Below, one piece after another: positions 44,151 through 53,604 of a stretch of DNA of 64,000 nucleotides. The DNA is from Mesobacillus subterraneus. GTDB lineage: Bacteria; Bacillota; Bacilli; Bacillales; Cytobacillaceae. Below the pieces are notes generated by a model, which saw only the letters and a list, made by a program, of their open reading frames with translations, searched no databases and had not been told where the DNA came from. The stretch is taken from contig NZ_CP129019.1 in NCBI RefSeq assembly GCF_020524355.2, positions 2,356,001-2,420,000 on the forward strand, given 5' to 3'. Position 1 is the stretch's first letter. Every line of letters begins with the position of its first letter. A program made the translations under genes and the position numbers.

Positions 44151-44411
44151 TCATCTGGGTTCAACAATCAATTTAATGGCTGTCCGTTCTTCGCCATCAA
44201 TCAGGATATCAGTAAATGCCGGGATGCAAATTAAATCGACTCCGCTAGGTGCTACGAACCCTCTTGCGATCGCTACTGCCTTAACGGCCTGATTCAATGC
44301 ACCCGCCCCGATAGCCTGAATCTCTGCGCCACCTCTTTCTCGCAGTACTCCAGCAAGCGCACCAGCTACAGAATTAGGATTAGATTTTGCTGAAACTTTT
44401 AATATCTCCAT
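44151..44411 (-). CDS. spoVS: Stage V sporulation protein S
   Basis: 86-residue Alba-like protein, identical in length to B. subtilis SpoVS, which acts in septation and late sporulation. Near-invariant sequence: MEILKVSAKSNPNSVAGALAG, RGGAEIQAIGAGALNQAVKA, RGFVAPSGVDLICIPAFTDI. AAGGAGGAG lies upstream of the ATG. Its upstream region contains the hairpin array described below. In B. subtilis it is under sigma-H; no clear sigma-H site was found here. Confidence 0.96.
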   Translation of the reverse strand: MEILKVSAKSNPNSVAGALAGVLRERGGAEIQAIGAGALNQAVKAVAIARGFVAPSGVDLICIPAFTDILIDGEERTAIKLIVEPR

Positions 44412-44597
44412 TCCTGGCTCCTCCTTATATTATCCCGTCCTGGACGTCTTAATTGGACATCCAGTTTAGTCTGTTCCACTGCTACTATATTCAGGAGGAA
44501 GACCTCATATGACCTTCAGTTAAAAAAAGCATTGTAAATGATGACGATGTTTTGTTGGGTATGGTTCTGTGTGAGGCTGATTGCGGGGTTGATCGTA

Positions 44598-44910
44598 CTT
44601 TCCTCTTCATAAAGGGTATCGTTCGGGCCTTTTCGTACCCTTATACGGTCTCTTTCCTCTTCATAAGGGTATCGTTCAGACGGTATCGTACCCTTATGCG
44701 GTCTCTTTCCTCTTCATAAGGGTATCGTTCGGGCTTTCTCGTACCCTTATGCGATCTCTTTCCTCTTCATAAGGGTATCGTTCGGGCCTTTTCGTACCCT
44801 TATGCGATCTCTTTCCTCTTCATAAGGGTACCTTTCAGACGGTATCGTACCCTTATATGGACTCTTCCCTCTTCACAAGGGTATCTTCCCCAGGTTGAAC
44901 ATACCCATAG
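44598..44910. repeat. Tandem array of six ~53-bp hairpin repeats between ymdB and spoVS
   Basis: Units begin with CTTTCCTCTTCAT at 44598, 44652, 44705, 44758 and 44811, with a degenerate sixth at about 44862: a period of 53-54 bp. Each unit holds inverted arms ATAAGGGTA and TACCCTTAT. The loop comes in two types, one with TTCGGGCCTTTTCG and one with TTCAGACGGTATCG, in the order 1-2-1-1-2. The arms are more conserved than the loops. There are no unique spacers, so it is not CRISPR. Confidence 0.9.
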
Positions 44911-44957
44911 CCATTTGCTACTTCATCCACCTAAAATTAACTGTTCAAATAAATAGA

Positions 44958-44989
44958 CTGCAGAAAAACTCGAATGAGTTCACCTGCAG
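44958..44989 (-). terminator. Possible terminator of ymdB
   Basis: CTGCAG arms at 44958-44963 and 44984-44989 enclose ACTC/GAGT; T-rich sequence follows on the minus strand. Confidence 0.45.
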
Positions 44990-45011
44990 CCTAAAAAGGT
45001 TATCATGTATT

Positions 45012-45809
45012 CTAGTCGTAAAAAGGATGGTCTTCATTAACAAGGATCTTCTGGATTTTCACTGCTTTGCCGGTCTTCTTATCCAAATCTATCAATACTG
45101 CAGATAGTTGATTCCTACCGTCCTTAGCCACTTCGAATCGCGTAGGGAGACTCGTCATGAACCTTCTAAGCACCGCTTCTTTTTCTACTCCCAATATACC
45201 GTCATATGGACCGGTCATGCCTACATCAGTCAAATAAGCTGTACCTGAGGGCAAGATTCTATCGTCTGCTGTCTGAACATGAGTATGCGTTCCGACCACA
45301 GCGGAAACTCTCCCATCAAGATACCAGCCCATGGCTTGCTTTTCGCTAGTTGCTTCTGCATGGAAATCAACAAAAATGAGGGAAGTGCGTTTTCTTGCTT
45401 CCTCTATCAATTCATCTGCTTTTTTAAATGGGCAATCAATTGGCGTCAAGAAGGTGCGGCCCTGCAAGTTGATTATTGCCAGTTCTTCCTGGTTGATCTT
45501 TAAATAAACAATCCCTTTTCCAGGTACTTCTTCAGGAAAATTAGCGGGCCTGACCAGGTATTTAGCATTATCAATAAATTCAAAGATATCACGATTATCC
45601 CATGCATGGTTTCCTAGAGTTACCGCCTGGGCACCCTGCTCAAGAAACTGACGATAAATCTTTTCGGTAATTCCTTTACCGCTCGCTGCATTCTCACCAT
45701 TTATGATTGTAACAGTCGGGCGAAATTTCCCCTTTAGCTTTGGCAGGTATTCCGTAATCATATCCCTGCCCGGGGAACCTACAACATCCCCTACAAATAA
45801 AATTCTCAT
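45012..45809 (-). CDS. ymdB: YmdB, 2',3'-cyclic nucleotide phosphodiesterase family
   Basis: 265-residue metallophosphoesterase. Metal-binding motifs GDVVGSPGRD, INGENAASGKG, LGNHAWDN and THTHVQTADD are complete, and TDVGMTGPYDGILGVEKE marks the YmdB family. In B. subtilis YmdB influences biofilm versus motility decisions and is adjacent to rny, as here. The ATG at 45809 is preferred because AGGAAAG lies 8 nt upstream. Confidence 0.94.
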   Translation of the reverse strand: MRILFVGDVVGSPGRDMITEYLPKLKGKFRPTVTIINGENAASGKGITEKIYRQFLEQGAQAVTLGNHAWDNRDIFEFIDNAKYLVRPANFPEEVPGKGIVYLKINQEELAIINLQGRTFLTPIDCPFKKADELIEEARKRTSLIFVDFHAEATSEKQAMGWYLDGRVSAVVGTHTHVQTADDRILPSGTAYLTDVGMTGPYDGILGVEKEAVLRRFMTSLPTRFEVAKDGRNQLSAVLIDLDKKTGKAVKIQKILVNEDHPFYD

Positions 45810-46009
45810 AGCATTCACTTTCCTGTCTATAAATTAAGATATTAAGGTGTAGCTCTTTTCTCAAACACTACCGTATTAAGTTCCAGTTCTTATGAGCCTA
45901 AAAATAAAAGCCCCGAGCTTTAACACATATATAACATCCATTCTTAAAATTGTACCATAATATCCAGATTAGATAAAAATCATCGAAACGGACTTACCGG
46001 CCAATATAA
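45810..46009. other. Intergenic region between rny and ymdB
   Basis: Contains a short AAAGC/GCTTT hairpin at 45907-45921 followed by TTTTATTTTT on the minus strand, a possible second terminator for rny. No gene seen. Confidence 0.35.
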
Positions 46010-46033
46010 AAAGCGGCGCCGAAGCACCGCTTT
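46010..46033 (-). terminator. Rho-independent terminator of rny
   Basis: A 10-bp stem (46010-46019 with 46024-46033) closed by a TTCG tetraloop on the minus strand, followed by TTTATATTGG. It overlaps the last codon of rny. Confidence 0.8.
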
Positions 46034-47597
46034 ATTTTGCATATTCAACTGCCCGTGTCTCACGGATGACTGTAACTTTGATATGTCCTGGATAATCGAG
46101 CTCTTCCTCGATCTTCTTGCGAATATCACGTGCGAGGCGGTGTGCCTGCAAGTCATCAATTTGATCAGGCTTAACCATGATCCGGATTTCTCTGCCCGCT
46201 TGAATTGCGAATGATTTTTCGACTCCTTCATAGGATTCAGAAATCTCTTCCAGCCTTTCAAGACGGCGGATATAGTTTTCAAGAGCTTCGCTGCGGGCAC
46301 CAGGCCTAGCAGCTGACAATGCATCAGCAGCAGCAACAAGTACTGCAATAATCGAAGTTGGCTCAGTATCACCATGGTGGGAAGCAATACTGTTGATAAC
46401 AACAGGATGTTCCTTATACTTAGTAGCCAGCTCCACGCCAATTTCAACGTGGCTTCCTTCTACCTCATGGTCAATCGCCTTTCCGATGTCATGCAGGAGT
46501 CCTGCGCGACGTGCTAATGTCTCATCTTCACCTAACTCTGCGGCAAGCAATCCGGACAACTGTGCTACTTCCATTGAATGCTTAAGTACATTCTGTCCGT
46601 AACTTGTACGATATTTCAAGCGGCCAAGAATTTTAATAAGATCTGGATGCAGTCCGTGCACTCCCACTTCGAAGGTAGTCTGTTCCCCAACCTCACGAAT
46701 GTGTTCATCTACTTCACGGCGTGCTTTCTCAACCATTTCCTCAATTCGAGCCGGATGAATACGTCCATCCTGGACAAGCTTGTCTAGAGCTAGACGGGCT
46801 GTTTCACGTCTGATTGGGTCAAATCCAGAAAGGATAACCGCTTCCGGAGTGTCATCAATAATGAGATCGATTCCCGTCAACGTTTCCAGGGTGCGGATAT
46901 TCCGTCCCTCACGTCCGATAATACGCCCTTTCATTTCATCATTCGGAAGATTTACAACTGATACAGTCGTTTCAGCAACATGATCTGCTGCACATCTTTG
47001 AATGGCCAGTGAAAGTACTTCCTTGGCTTTCTTGTCGGATTCTTCTTTCGCCCTGTTTTCGTTTTCCTTAATCATTAGTGCAATGTCGTGAGCAAGTTCT
47101 TGCTCAGTTCGCTCCAAAATGATGGATTTAGCCTCATCACGCGTTAAGCCCGAGATGCGTTCTAGTTCAGTCTGCTGATTTCGTACCATCTCGTCCACTT
47201 TGCTTTCCATCTCTTCAATATGCTGTTGTCTTTTGGAAAGAGCGTCATCTTTTTTCTCTAAAAGATTTTCACGTTTGTTCAACGACTCATCTTTGCGATC
47301 AAGATTCTCCTCTTTTTGCAATAAACGATTTTCTTGTTTTTGCAGTTCATTTCTTCGTTCACGAATTTCACGCTCTGCTTCTGTACGCAGTTTGTGATTT
47401 TCATCCTTAGCCTCCAGCAGGGATTCTTTCTTCATAGCCTCTGCTTCACGCTTCGCATCTTCAACAATTTGTTCTGCGGCGTTTTTGGCACCTGCAATTT
47501 TTGCTTCCGCAACGGATTTACGATAAAAATAGCCAACAACTGCACCGACGAATAGGCCAAGCAAAATGGAGATGATTGAAATAATTAGATCCATCAT
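46032..47597 (-). CDS. rny: Ribonuclease Y
   Basis: About 521-residue membrane-anchored endoribonuclease that starts mRNA decay in Bacillus. Order: N-terminal transmembrane helix ([23 protein letters not shown]), long coiled coil rich in Lys/Glu (about 30-190), KH domain ([17 protein letters not shown]), HD domain ([15 protein letters not shown]). AGGAGG lies 5 nt before the ATG at 47597; an adjacent ATG at 47594 is equally possible. It is followed by ymdB, and its regulator ricA lies in the same window. Confidence 0.95.
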   Translation of the reverse strand: MMDLIISIISILLGLFVGAVVGYFYRKSVAEAKIAGAKNAAEQIVEDAKREAEAMKKESLLEAKDENHKLRTEAEREIRERRNELQKQENRLLQKEENLDRKDESLNKRENLLEKKDDALSKRQQHIEEMESKVDEMVRNQQTELERISGLTRDEAKSIILERTEQELAHDIALMIKENENRAKEESDKKAKEVLSLAIQRCAADHVAETTVSVVNLPNDEMKGRIIGREGRNIRTLETLTGIDLIIDDTPEAVILSGFDPIRRETARLALDKLVQDGRIHPARIEEMVEKARREVDEHIREVGEQTTFEVGVHGLHPDLIKILGRLKYRTSYGQNVLKHSMEVAQLSGLLAAELGEDETLARRAGLLHDIGKAIDHEVEGSHVEIGVELATKYKEHPVVINSIASHHGDTEPTSIIAVLVAAADALSAARPGARSEALENYIRRLERLEEISESYEGVEKSFAIQAGREIRIMVKPDQIDDLQAHRLARDIRKKIEEELDYPGHIKVTVIRETRAVEYAK

Positions 47598-47863
47598 TTT
47601 CACCTCCTCTTGCTATGAACTTGTGTTACGTTTTTTAAAGTGTCGGCATGTACATTGTTACAAGCATCAATATACAGCTCAAATGCTTTTAAACGTTTTT
47701 AATACCATGAAAATGTAAAATATACATTTTTAATTGTAAAGCTGTCATTTTTTATTGTCAAGGGTTTGTCCTATAAGGATTCTTTAGGTTTGATTAATTA
47801 TTCAATCAATTTTTATTTTTGGAATGGTTTTGTTGACTTCACTCCAGATTTTCTACCGTAAAT

Positions 47864-47900
47864 AAACATAAACAAGGTCTCCTGACTTTCCGGAGACCTT
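47864..47900 (-). terminator. Rho-independent terminator of recA
   Basis: AAGGTCTCC (47874-47882) pairs with GGAGACCTT (47892-47900), followed by a T-rich tract on the minus strand. Confidence 0.85.
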
Positions 47901-47923
47901 GAGAATTAAACAGAAATAATCTA

Positions 47924-48965
47924 TTAATCCAATTTGAGTTCTTCCTGGTCTTCATCAGTTTCAGTAACCGTGAATTCACCATCAAGTCCGTAGTGATTAC
48001 GGATCTTCTGCTTGATTTCAACACGGATGGACGGGTTTTCTTTAAGGAACAATTTTGCGTTTTCCCTTCCCTGTCCAAGACGTTCACCATTATATGAATA
48101 CCAAGAACCGCTTTTATCGACAATATCAAGGTCTGATCCCATGTCGATGATTTCTCCCTCTTGGGAAATACCTTCACCATACATGATATCCACTTCAGCT
48201 GTACGGAACGGTGGTGCAACCTTGTTCTTAACAACTTTAATCCTTGTCTTGTTACCGACCATCTCATTGCCCTGCTTTAGAGTTTCAGCACGGCGCACTT
48301 CAAGACGTACGCTTGAATAGAATTTCAGAGCACGTCCGCCAGGTGTTGTTTCAGGATTACCGAACATAACACCGACTTTTTCACGAATCTGGTTAATGAA
48401 GATTGCGATAGTCTTTGACTTGTTGATTGCACCGGAAAGCTTACGCAATGCTTGAGACATCAAACGAGCTTGAAGACCAACGTGGGCATCACCCATCTCA
48501 CCTTCAATTTCAGCCTTTGGAACAAGAGCTGCAACTGAGTCAACAACAATAATATCAATTGCTCCACTTCGCACAAGTGCTTCTGCGATTTCCAAAGCCT
48601 GTTCTCCTGTGTCAGGCTGTGAAAGTAGAAGTTCATCGATATTTACACCAAGCTTCTGTGCATATACAGGGTCCAAAGCATGTTCAGCGTCAATGAATGC
48701 CGCCTGACCGCCATTAGCCTGTACTTCTGCAATCGCATGAAGCGCAACAGTTGTCTTACCTGAACTTTCAGGTCCGTAAATTTCAATAACACGTCCGCGA
48801 GGATATCCGCCTATTCCGAGGGCAGCATCCAGCGCAAGGGATCCGCTTGGAGAAGTAGAAATCTTTGTATCTGTCTTCTCTCCCTAATTTCATAACTGAG
48901 CCTTTACCAAATTGCTTTTCAATTTGTTTTAACGCCATATCTAACGCAGCTTGACGATCACTCAC
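47924..48965 (-). CDS. recA: RecA recombinase, frameshifted in this sequence
   Basis: Recombinase and SOS co-protease. The N-terminal [20 protein letters not shown] is in one frame and stops early. From [17 protein letters not shown] onward the correct frame runs to the end with Walker [45 protein letters not shown] and the acidic tail [13 protein letters not shown]. Removing one base from the CCC run at 48882-48884 gives a continuous protein of about 346 residues. A loss of recA would be severe, so a sequence error is the simplest reading. Start is GTG at 48965 with AAGGAGG 7 nt upstream. Confidence 0.93.
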
Positions 48966-49041
48966 TCAAATTCCTCCTTATTATATAAAAACGAACCAGC
49001 ATACTGCGTGGCCGCAAATCTCTTATTTAAAGCCTACTATT

Positions 49042-49093
49042 ACTATACCTTTTTCCCAGTTGTTTGTCTATCAAAAAATCGAACGTTTATTCG
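49042..49093 (-). promoter_or_regulatory. recA promoter and LexA (DinR) box
   Basis: CGAACGTTTATTCG at 49080-49093 matches the Bacillus LexA box CGAAC-N4-GTTCG except for one base. On the minus strand TAGACA (49070-49065), a 17-nt spacer and TATAGT (49047-49042) form a sigma-A promoter just downstream. SOS induction of recA is expected. Confidence 0.78.
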
Positions 49094-49234
49094 TTTTTTT
49101 TAGAACGTAGGAATTCGACAAAATTGATTTTTATGTGTATGTTTCCCTTGTTTTCTTACAAGCCATATCCTTTATAATAGAAGTTCCGCAAGAAATCTTT
49201 CTATTTAAAAAACTGGATGTTGCAACATATAAGA

Positions 49235-49264
49235 ATAAAACACGGAAACTATTGCTTCCGTGTT
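49235..49264 (-). terminator. Rho-independent terminator of cinA
   Basis: AACACGGAA (49239-49247) pairs with TTCCGTGTT (49256-49264), followed by TTTATTC on the minus strand; the stem includes the end of cinA. Confidence 0.75.
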
Positions 49265-50499
49265 CCTGATAAACTATTAATAATAATCTGGCAGCCGAAC
49301 TTTACAGCCCTTTTCCTGATAGCATTGCGGGAGCCGCTCAGGCTAAGTTTTTCTGAATAAACTTGTTGGTCTTTTACGTGGAGCCCGATATAAACGGTCC
49401 CTGGCGGATGCCCTTCCAGGCTCTCAGGACCAGCCACTCCAGTAAAGCTGATGCCGATGTCAGAGTTGGTAAGGAGTGCAGCATTCATTGCTAGCTCTGC
49501 TGCACATTCAGCGCTAACAGCCCCATACCTCTCGATTGTTTCCGGATTAACCTTTACAAGATCTATTTTGGCTTCGTTTGAAAAACAAACAAAGCCGCCA
49601 TTGAAAAGACTGCTTGCACCGGAGATTGAAGTCAAATCCTGCTGAAACATTCCGCCTGTCAAGCTTTCAGCAGCTCCTAACGTGAAGTTTTTATTTTTCA
49701 ATAGTTTCGAAAGCTCGATCATTAACGAAGTTTCGTCGTAACCATAAAAAAACTCACCGACTCTGTCCATGATTTCCGCTTCCACTCTATCAATCAATGC
49801 TTGTGCTGTGTGTTTGGAATCTTCCCTGGCCGTAAGCCTCAGTGTAACTTCACCGTCCCCAGCCAAAGGGGCGATGGTTGGATTGCTCTGCTGGTCAATC
49901 AAATCTTCTATTTCCGATTCTAATGCTGCCTCGCCGATTCCAAAGAAACGCAGGACCCTCGATTCAATTTTAGACTGATTGCCGGTCACGCCTTCTAAAG
50001 CAGGCTGGCCATATTTCAAAAACATTGGTTCCATCTCGGATGGTGGTCCTGGCAAAAGCATGAACTTGTTGTCTGCTGTTGCCAGGAACATCCCCGGAGC
50101 CATGCCATGTTCATTTTTCAGGACGGCTGACCCCTCGATGACGAGAGCTTGTTTCCTATTATTTTCAGTCATTATCCTGTTCGTTTTTTCAAAATACAAT
50201 TCAATGGACCTCATCGCTTCCTCATCAAGAACAAGCTGCTTTCCAAGCTGCCCAGCAATTGTATCTTTTGTCAGATCATCTTTTGTTGGACCCAGTCCGC
50301 CAGTGAAGATAATCAGGTCAGCGCGCTCCCTGGCTATTCCCATCGCATTCTTCAAACGATCAGGATTATCCCCAACGACCGTATGGTAGAAAACATTGAT
50401 TCCCAGATCGGCAAGCTGCCTGGAAAGGAATCTGGCGTTTGTATTGACGATTTGCCCAAGGAGCAATTCTGATCCCACAGCAATGATTTCGGCATTCAT
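49249..50499 (-). CDS. cinA: Competence/damage-inducible protein CinA
   Basis: 416 residues: N-terminal MoCF-like domain ([40 protein letters not shown]) and C-terminal CinA domain ([44 protein letters not shown]), related to NMN deamidase and ADP-ribose pyrophosphatase activities. GGGGGG precedes the ATG. Located between pgsA and recA, the conserved order in Bacillus, where it is linked to competence. Confidence 0.94.
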   Translation of the reverse strand: MNAEIIAVGSELLLGQIVNTNARFLSRQLADLGINVFYHTVVGDNPDRLKNAMGIARERADLIIFTGGLGPTKDDLTKDTIAGQLGKQLVLDEEAMRSIELYFEKTNRIMTENNRKQALVIEGSAVLKNEHGMAPGMFLATADNKFMLLPGPPSEMEPMFLKYGQPALEGVTGNQSKIESRVLRFFGIGEAALESEIEDLIDQQSNPTIAPLAGDGEVTLRLTAREDSKHTAQALIDRVEAEIMDRVGEFFYGYDETSLMIELSKLLKNKNFTLGAAESLTGGMFQQDLTSISGASSLFNGGFVCFSNEAKIDLVKVNPETIERYGAVSAECAAELAMNAALLTNSDIGISFTGVAGPESLEGHPPGTVYIGLHVKDQQVYSEKLSLSGSRNAIRKRAVKFGCQIIINSLSGTRKQ

Positions 50500-50523
50500 T
50501 TATTGTCCCCCCTGAAAAATCAA

Positions 50524-51107
50524 TTATTTCGAATTACTGAACACTTCCTTGTTTCTAGCAAAGTAATCCCAACCGGACCAAATCGTAAAGAACATCGCCA
50601 CCCATAGTGCAATATCTGCAAACGGAATGGAGAATGCTTCAAAAATGATATTGTGCAGCAATAGTGCTGATATTGCCACGGTCTGGGCCGGGCCCACATC
50701 TTAATTTTGCCCGGCATTTTTGCTGCAACCACCTCACCACCGCCAGCCAGCAGTAAGCGAAGTCCTGTTACGGCAAACTCTCGGCTGATGATAATGATGA
50801 CAATCCACGCTGGGGCATATCCAAGTTCAACTAATACGATCAATGCAGAGGAGACAAGCAATTTATCTGCAAGGGGATCCAGGAATTTCCCAAGATTCGT
50901 AACCAAGTTGTGCTTTCGTGCCAGATACCCGTCAACCCAATCCGTCACGGATGCAAAAATATATATTAACGCTCCTACAAAATGTGTGACCGGCATGGTT
51001 GTCCCAAGCAGAGAGATCTCTCCCCAGGAAAATGGGCCAAGCATGATGATCATGAATAACGGAATCAAAAAAATTCGTGACACCGTAATCTTATTTGGCA
51101 AATTCAT
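50524..51107 (-). CDS. pgsA: CDP-diacylglycerol-glycerol-3-phosphate phosphatidyltransferase, frameshifted
   Basis: Phosphatidylglycerophosphate synthase, an integral membrane enzyme. The CDP-alcohol phosphotransferase motif is visible (VTDWVDGYLARKHNLVTNLGKFLDPLADKL). The frame is lost after GKIKMWA; the expected continuation (QTVAISALLLHNIIFEAFS ... EVFSNSK) follows in another frame and ends at 50524. A tandem GGGCC duplication at 50685-50694 accounts for the shift; removing one copy gives about 192 residues, the usual length. pgsA is essential in Bacillus, so an assembly or sequencing error is likely. GGAGG precedes the ATG at 51107. Confidence 0.9.
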
Positions 51108-51203
51108 ATACTCTTTCCTCCAGATGAAAAATTACAAAACCTTTATGCGTCTTCTTCATTATATCCAATATGTATAAATCATCATTAAATATGCCTAGTA
51201 AAT

Positions 51204-51228
51204 GAATCTCGAGGGGCTAGACACTGAC
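51204..51228. repeat. Short remnant of palindromic repeat family 1 (copy I)
   Basis: AATCTCGAGGGGCTAGACACTG matches the 3' arm of the family-1 element (CTCGAGGGGCTAGGCGCTG) with changes. No other part of the element is present here. Confidence 0.5.
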
Positions 51229-51233
51229 CTTAG

Positions 51234-51260
51234 TATAAAAAAAGTGATACATTCTATCAC
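51234..51260 (-). terminator. Rho-independent terminator of the rodZ-like gene
   Basis: GTGATA (51244-51249) pairs with TATCAC (51255-51260), followed by seven T on the minus strand. A second, stronger hairpin (GCCCGTAT/ATACGGGC, 51271-51298) lies just before it. Confidence 0.7.
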
Positions 51261-51349
51261 AGAAAGTTTAGCCCGTATAAACAAAAGTCCATACGGGCAT
51301 TTTGGCAAATTCTTAGTGGCTGGCTGTTCAAATTACAGAGCCTTAAAAC

Positions 51350-52225
51350 TTATTTCACAAAATTAATCGTGATTACCTGGGTCATGTCTTGATCAGGCGG
51401 CACTGCATACTCGAGCTTTTCGTCATTGACATAGATTTCGGTATCTGGTGCTCGTCCAATATTGATGACAGCTTTGGTCTCATTGGATAAATCTTCTGTC
51501 CTGCTTTCATTCTTTCCTTTAACAAGGGTTTCCTGAAAAATGGATTTAGATCCATTTGATAAACCAACCCATGTCTGTCCAAGGGATACAATTTTAATGA
51601 CAAACGCATCAGCACCCTTTAATTCATAAACCGTATTGCTGCCGCTGTTAGAGATAACCGTAAGCTCCTGTGCTGGTGTTTCTGGCTCAGCTTCTTCTTC
51701 AGCCGGTTCCTCTTCAGCAGCATCTTCTGAGTCACTTGGATCCTCGTCTAAGGATTCATCCTCAGTCTCTGCAGGTTCGTCAATCGTTGTTTCCTTACCT
51801 GTTGTAGCTGGCTCCTTTGTTTCATCACCTGCATTCAGGACAATTAAATACCAAACCAATGCGATGGCGCCAATGATAAAGATTCCAATCAATATTTTCG
51901 GAAGAACATCAAGGACTTTTGAAGTTTCAGGCGACAGACTTTTCCTCGACTGGACACGGGAAAGCTGATCAGGGAGCTCTTCGTTGTATGTAGATGGAAT
52001 ATCATTTTTATGCTGCTCAAAAAGCTGTTCTGGATCAAGCCCGACGGCTTCAGCATATTGTTTAATGAAGGCACGGACATAAAACTTTCCTGGCATCATT
52101 GAATAATTGCCCTCTTCAATGCCAAGAAGATAGCGCTTCTGTATTTTCGTGATGGACTGCAGTTCGTCCAGGCTGAGACCCTTAGCTTCACGTGCTTCCT
52201 TTAATATATTTCCTAACTCAGTCAC
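51350..52225 (-). CDS. ymfM: RodZ-like protein YmfM (HTH, transmembrane, DUF4115)
   Basis: About 291 residues. The N-terminal cytoplasmic helix-turn-helix (TELGNILKEAREAKGLSLDELQSITKI) is followed by a transmembrane helix near 110-130 (ILIGIFIIGAIALVWYLIVL). An acidic, low-complexity linker of about 50 residues (EPAETEDESLDEDPSDSED) and a C-terminal DUF4115 domain end the protein. This is the RodZ architecture, which links MreB-type filaments to cell shape; MreBH is encoded at 19543. GTG at 52225 is preferred, with GGAAGGTG upstream. Confidence 0.88.
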   Translation of the reverse strand: MTELGNILKEAREAKGLSLDELQSITKIQKRYLLGIEEGNYSMMPGKFYVRAFIKQYAEAVGLDPEQLFEQHKNDIPSTYNEELPDQLSRVQSRKSLSPETSKVLDVLPKILIGIFIIGAIALVWYLIVLNAGDETKEPATTGKETTIDEPAETEDESLDEDPSDSEDAAEEEPAEEEAEPETPAQELTVISNSGSNTVYELKGADAFVIKIVSLGQTWVGLSNGSKSIFQETLVKGKNESRTEDLSNETKAVINIGRAPDTEIYVNDEKLEYAVPPDQDMTQVITINFVK

Positions 52226-52245
52226 GATAACACCTTCCAATACTG

Positions 52246-53040
52246 TTAAAAATCAAATCCTCCAAAGTCAGAATCGGTGAACATGTGATTCTTCTGAACC
52301 ATGTCATATACGATTTCTTCATCGGGATTATTGCGAAGTTCAATTATATAATCAAAATCATCCATTGTATATTCCGTGTTTTGAACAAAAATATCCGGAT
52401 GTTCAACAACCTTCACCGCAGGCAGGCGCATGATTTCCCTGACAAGCTGCCAGTGCTTTTCATTGGCCCTTCTAGTGGAAACGATTCCGTCTATGATGAA
52501 TAGGTTTTCTGAGTTGTATTCATCTTCAATTAATTGATTTCTAATTGTCTGTTTCAATAAAGTTGAAGAAACAAACAACCATCGCTTATTTGCACAAACG
52601 CTTGAAGCCACAACTGATTCGGTCTTGCCCACTCGCGGCATCCCGCGGATCCCAATCAACTTGTGCCCATCCTGCTTAAACAATTCTGCCATAAAATCAA
52701 CGAGCAGTCCAAGTTCATCCCTTACAAATCTAAATGTTTTTTTATCATCAGCATCACGCTGAATATATCTGCCGTGTCTGACCGCCATTCGGTCACGAAG
52801 CTTGGGCTCACGGATTTTAATTACCCTTATTGTATCCATTGTATTCAAAATTGACTCTAAACGCTCAATTTGGTCATCATCTTTCGCAAGGATCAACAGA
52901 CCACGTCTACCTTCATCGACTCCATTGATCGTAACAATGTTGATTGACAGCATACCAAGCAAAGAGGATATATCACCTAGCAGTCCTGGACGGTTAATCA
53001 CTATTTCATATTCCAAGTACCATTCTTTCTTTTCCATCAT
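52246..53040 (-). CDS. ymfK: YmfK family protein (DUF3388)
   Basis: 264 residues. An N-terminal ACT-like half (YEIVINRPGLLGDISSLLGMLSINIVTINGVDEG) is followed by a segment with a P-loop-like GIRGMPRVGKTESVVASS. Conserved in Bacillus between ymfJ and ymfM; the function is unknown. Two start codons (53040, 53037) follow AGGAGGAG; the second has better spacing. The gap to ymfM is about 20 bp, so it is likely co-transcribed. Confidence 0.85.
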   Translation of the reverse strand: MMEKKEWYLEYEIVINRPGLLGDISSLLGMLSINIVTINGVDEGRRGLLILAKDDDQIERLESILNTMDTIRVIKIREPKLRDRMAVRHGRYIQRDADDKKTFRFVRDELGLLVDFMAELFKQDGHKLIGIRGMPRVGKTESVVASSVCANKRWLFVSSTLLKQTIRNQLIEDEYNSENLFIIDGIVSTRRANEKHWQLVREIMRLPAVKVVEHPDIFVQNTEYTMDDFDYIIELRNNPDEEIVYDMVQKNHMFTDSDFGGFDF

Positions 53041-53202
53041 TCTCCTCCTCTGCTATAAGGTCACTTGATTGCGACACATTTTGACATCAAATATCTAGCT
53101 ACTATATTATATGATTTTCAAGGAAGATGAAAGGAAAAACAAGCCAGAAGATAAAAGTAAAAGAATGCAATGCTTATATGTCTACTTCAAAGGCGGAACA
53201 AT

Positions 53203-53234
53203 AAAAAAAGAGAGGAATCTGCAGTCCCCCTCTC
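53203..53234 (-). terminator. Rho-independent terminator of ymfJ
   Basis: GAGAGG (53210-53215) pairs with CCTCTC (53229-53234), followed by seven T on the minus strand. Confidence 0.75.
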
Positions 53235-53246
53235 AAAACTTACTTA

Positions 53247-53504
53247 TTATTGAGTGCCATTGTTCTGTACAAGTTTAACCATCATTGTAGCGATGGCGTG
53301 CTGTTCGTCAGGGCTTGCAACTGACCAAAGGTCTGAAAGGACTCTTTCCTGCTCATTTTTAGGGTCGACGTTCTTAGCAAGATAATCCCCGATTTGGTAG
53401 GCAAGGTCCCCCATAACTTCTTTATTCATTCCCTGGTCCTGCGCCTGATGAAGGCGGTCTCCCAAGAAATCCTTCCACTGATTCCAATTATCCAATACGG
53501 ACAT
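53247..53504 (-). CDS. ymfJ: YmfJ family protein (DUF3243)
   Basis: 85-residue helical protein (MSVLDNWNQWKDFLGDRLHQAQ ... DLAYQIGDYLAKNVDPKNEQERVL). Matches the small DUF3243 proteins found at this place in Bacillus genomes; no function is established. GGAGG precedes the ATG. Single gene between terminators of ymfJ and the ymfI gene. Confidence 0.88.
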   Translation of the reverse strand: MSVLDNWNQWKDFLGDRLHQAQDQGMNKEVMGDLAYQIGDYLAKNVDPKNEQERVLSDLWSVASPDEQHAIATMMVKLVQNNGTQ

Positions 53505-53604
53505 ATTGACAACCTCCTTGTCTAAAATAGTACAAGGTTATTTTGCATTCGTACGACAATTATTATTCATTACAATACATGTTTTAAAAATTGTCACATG
53601 TCCT

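Noticed and set aside
44598..44910. Tandem array considered as CRISPR
   Set aside because: Units are repeated in full, with no unique spacers, and no cas genes are present.
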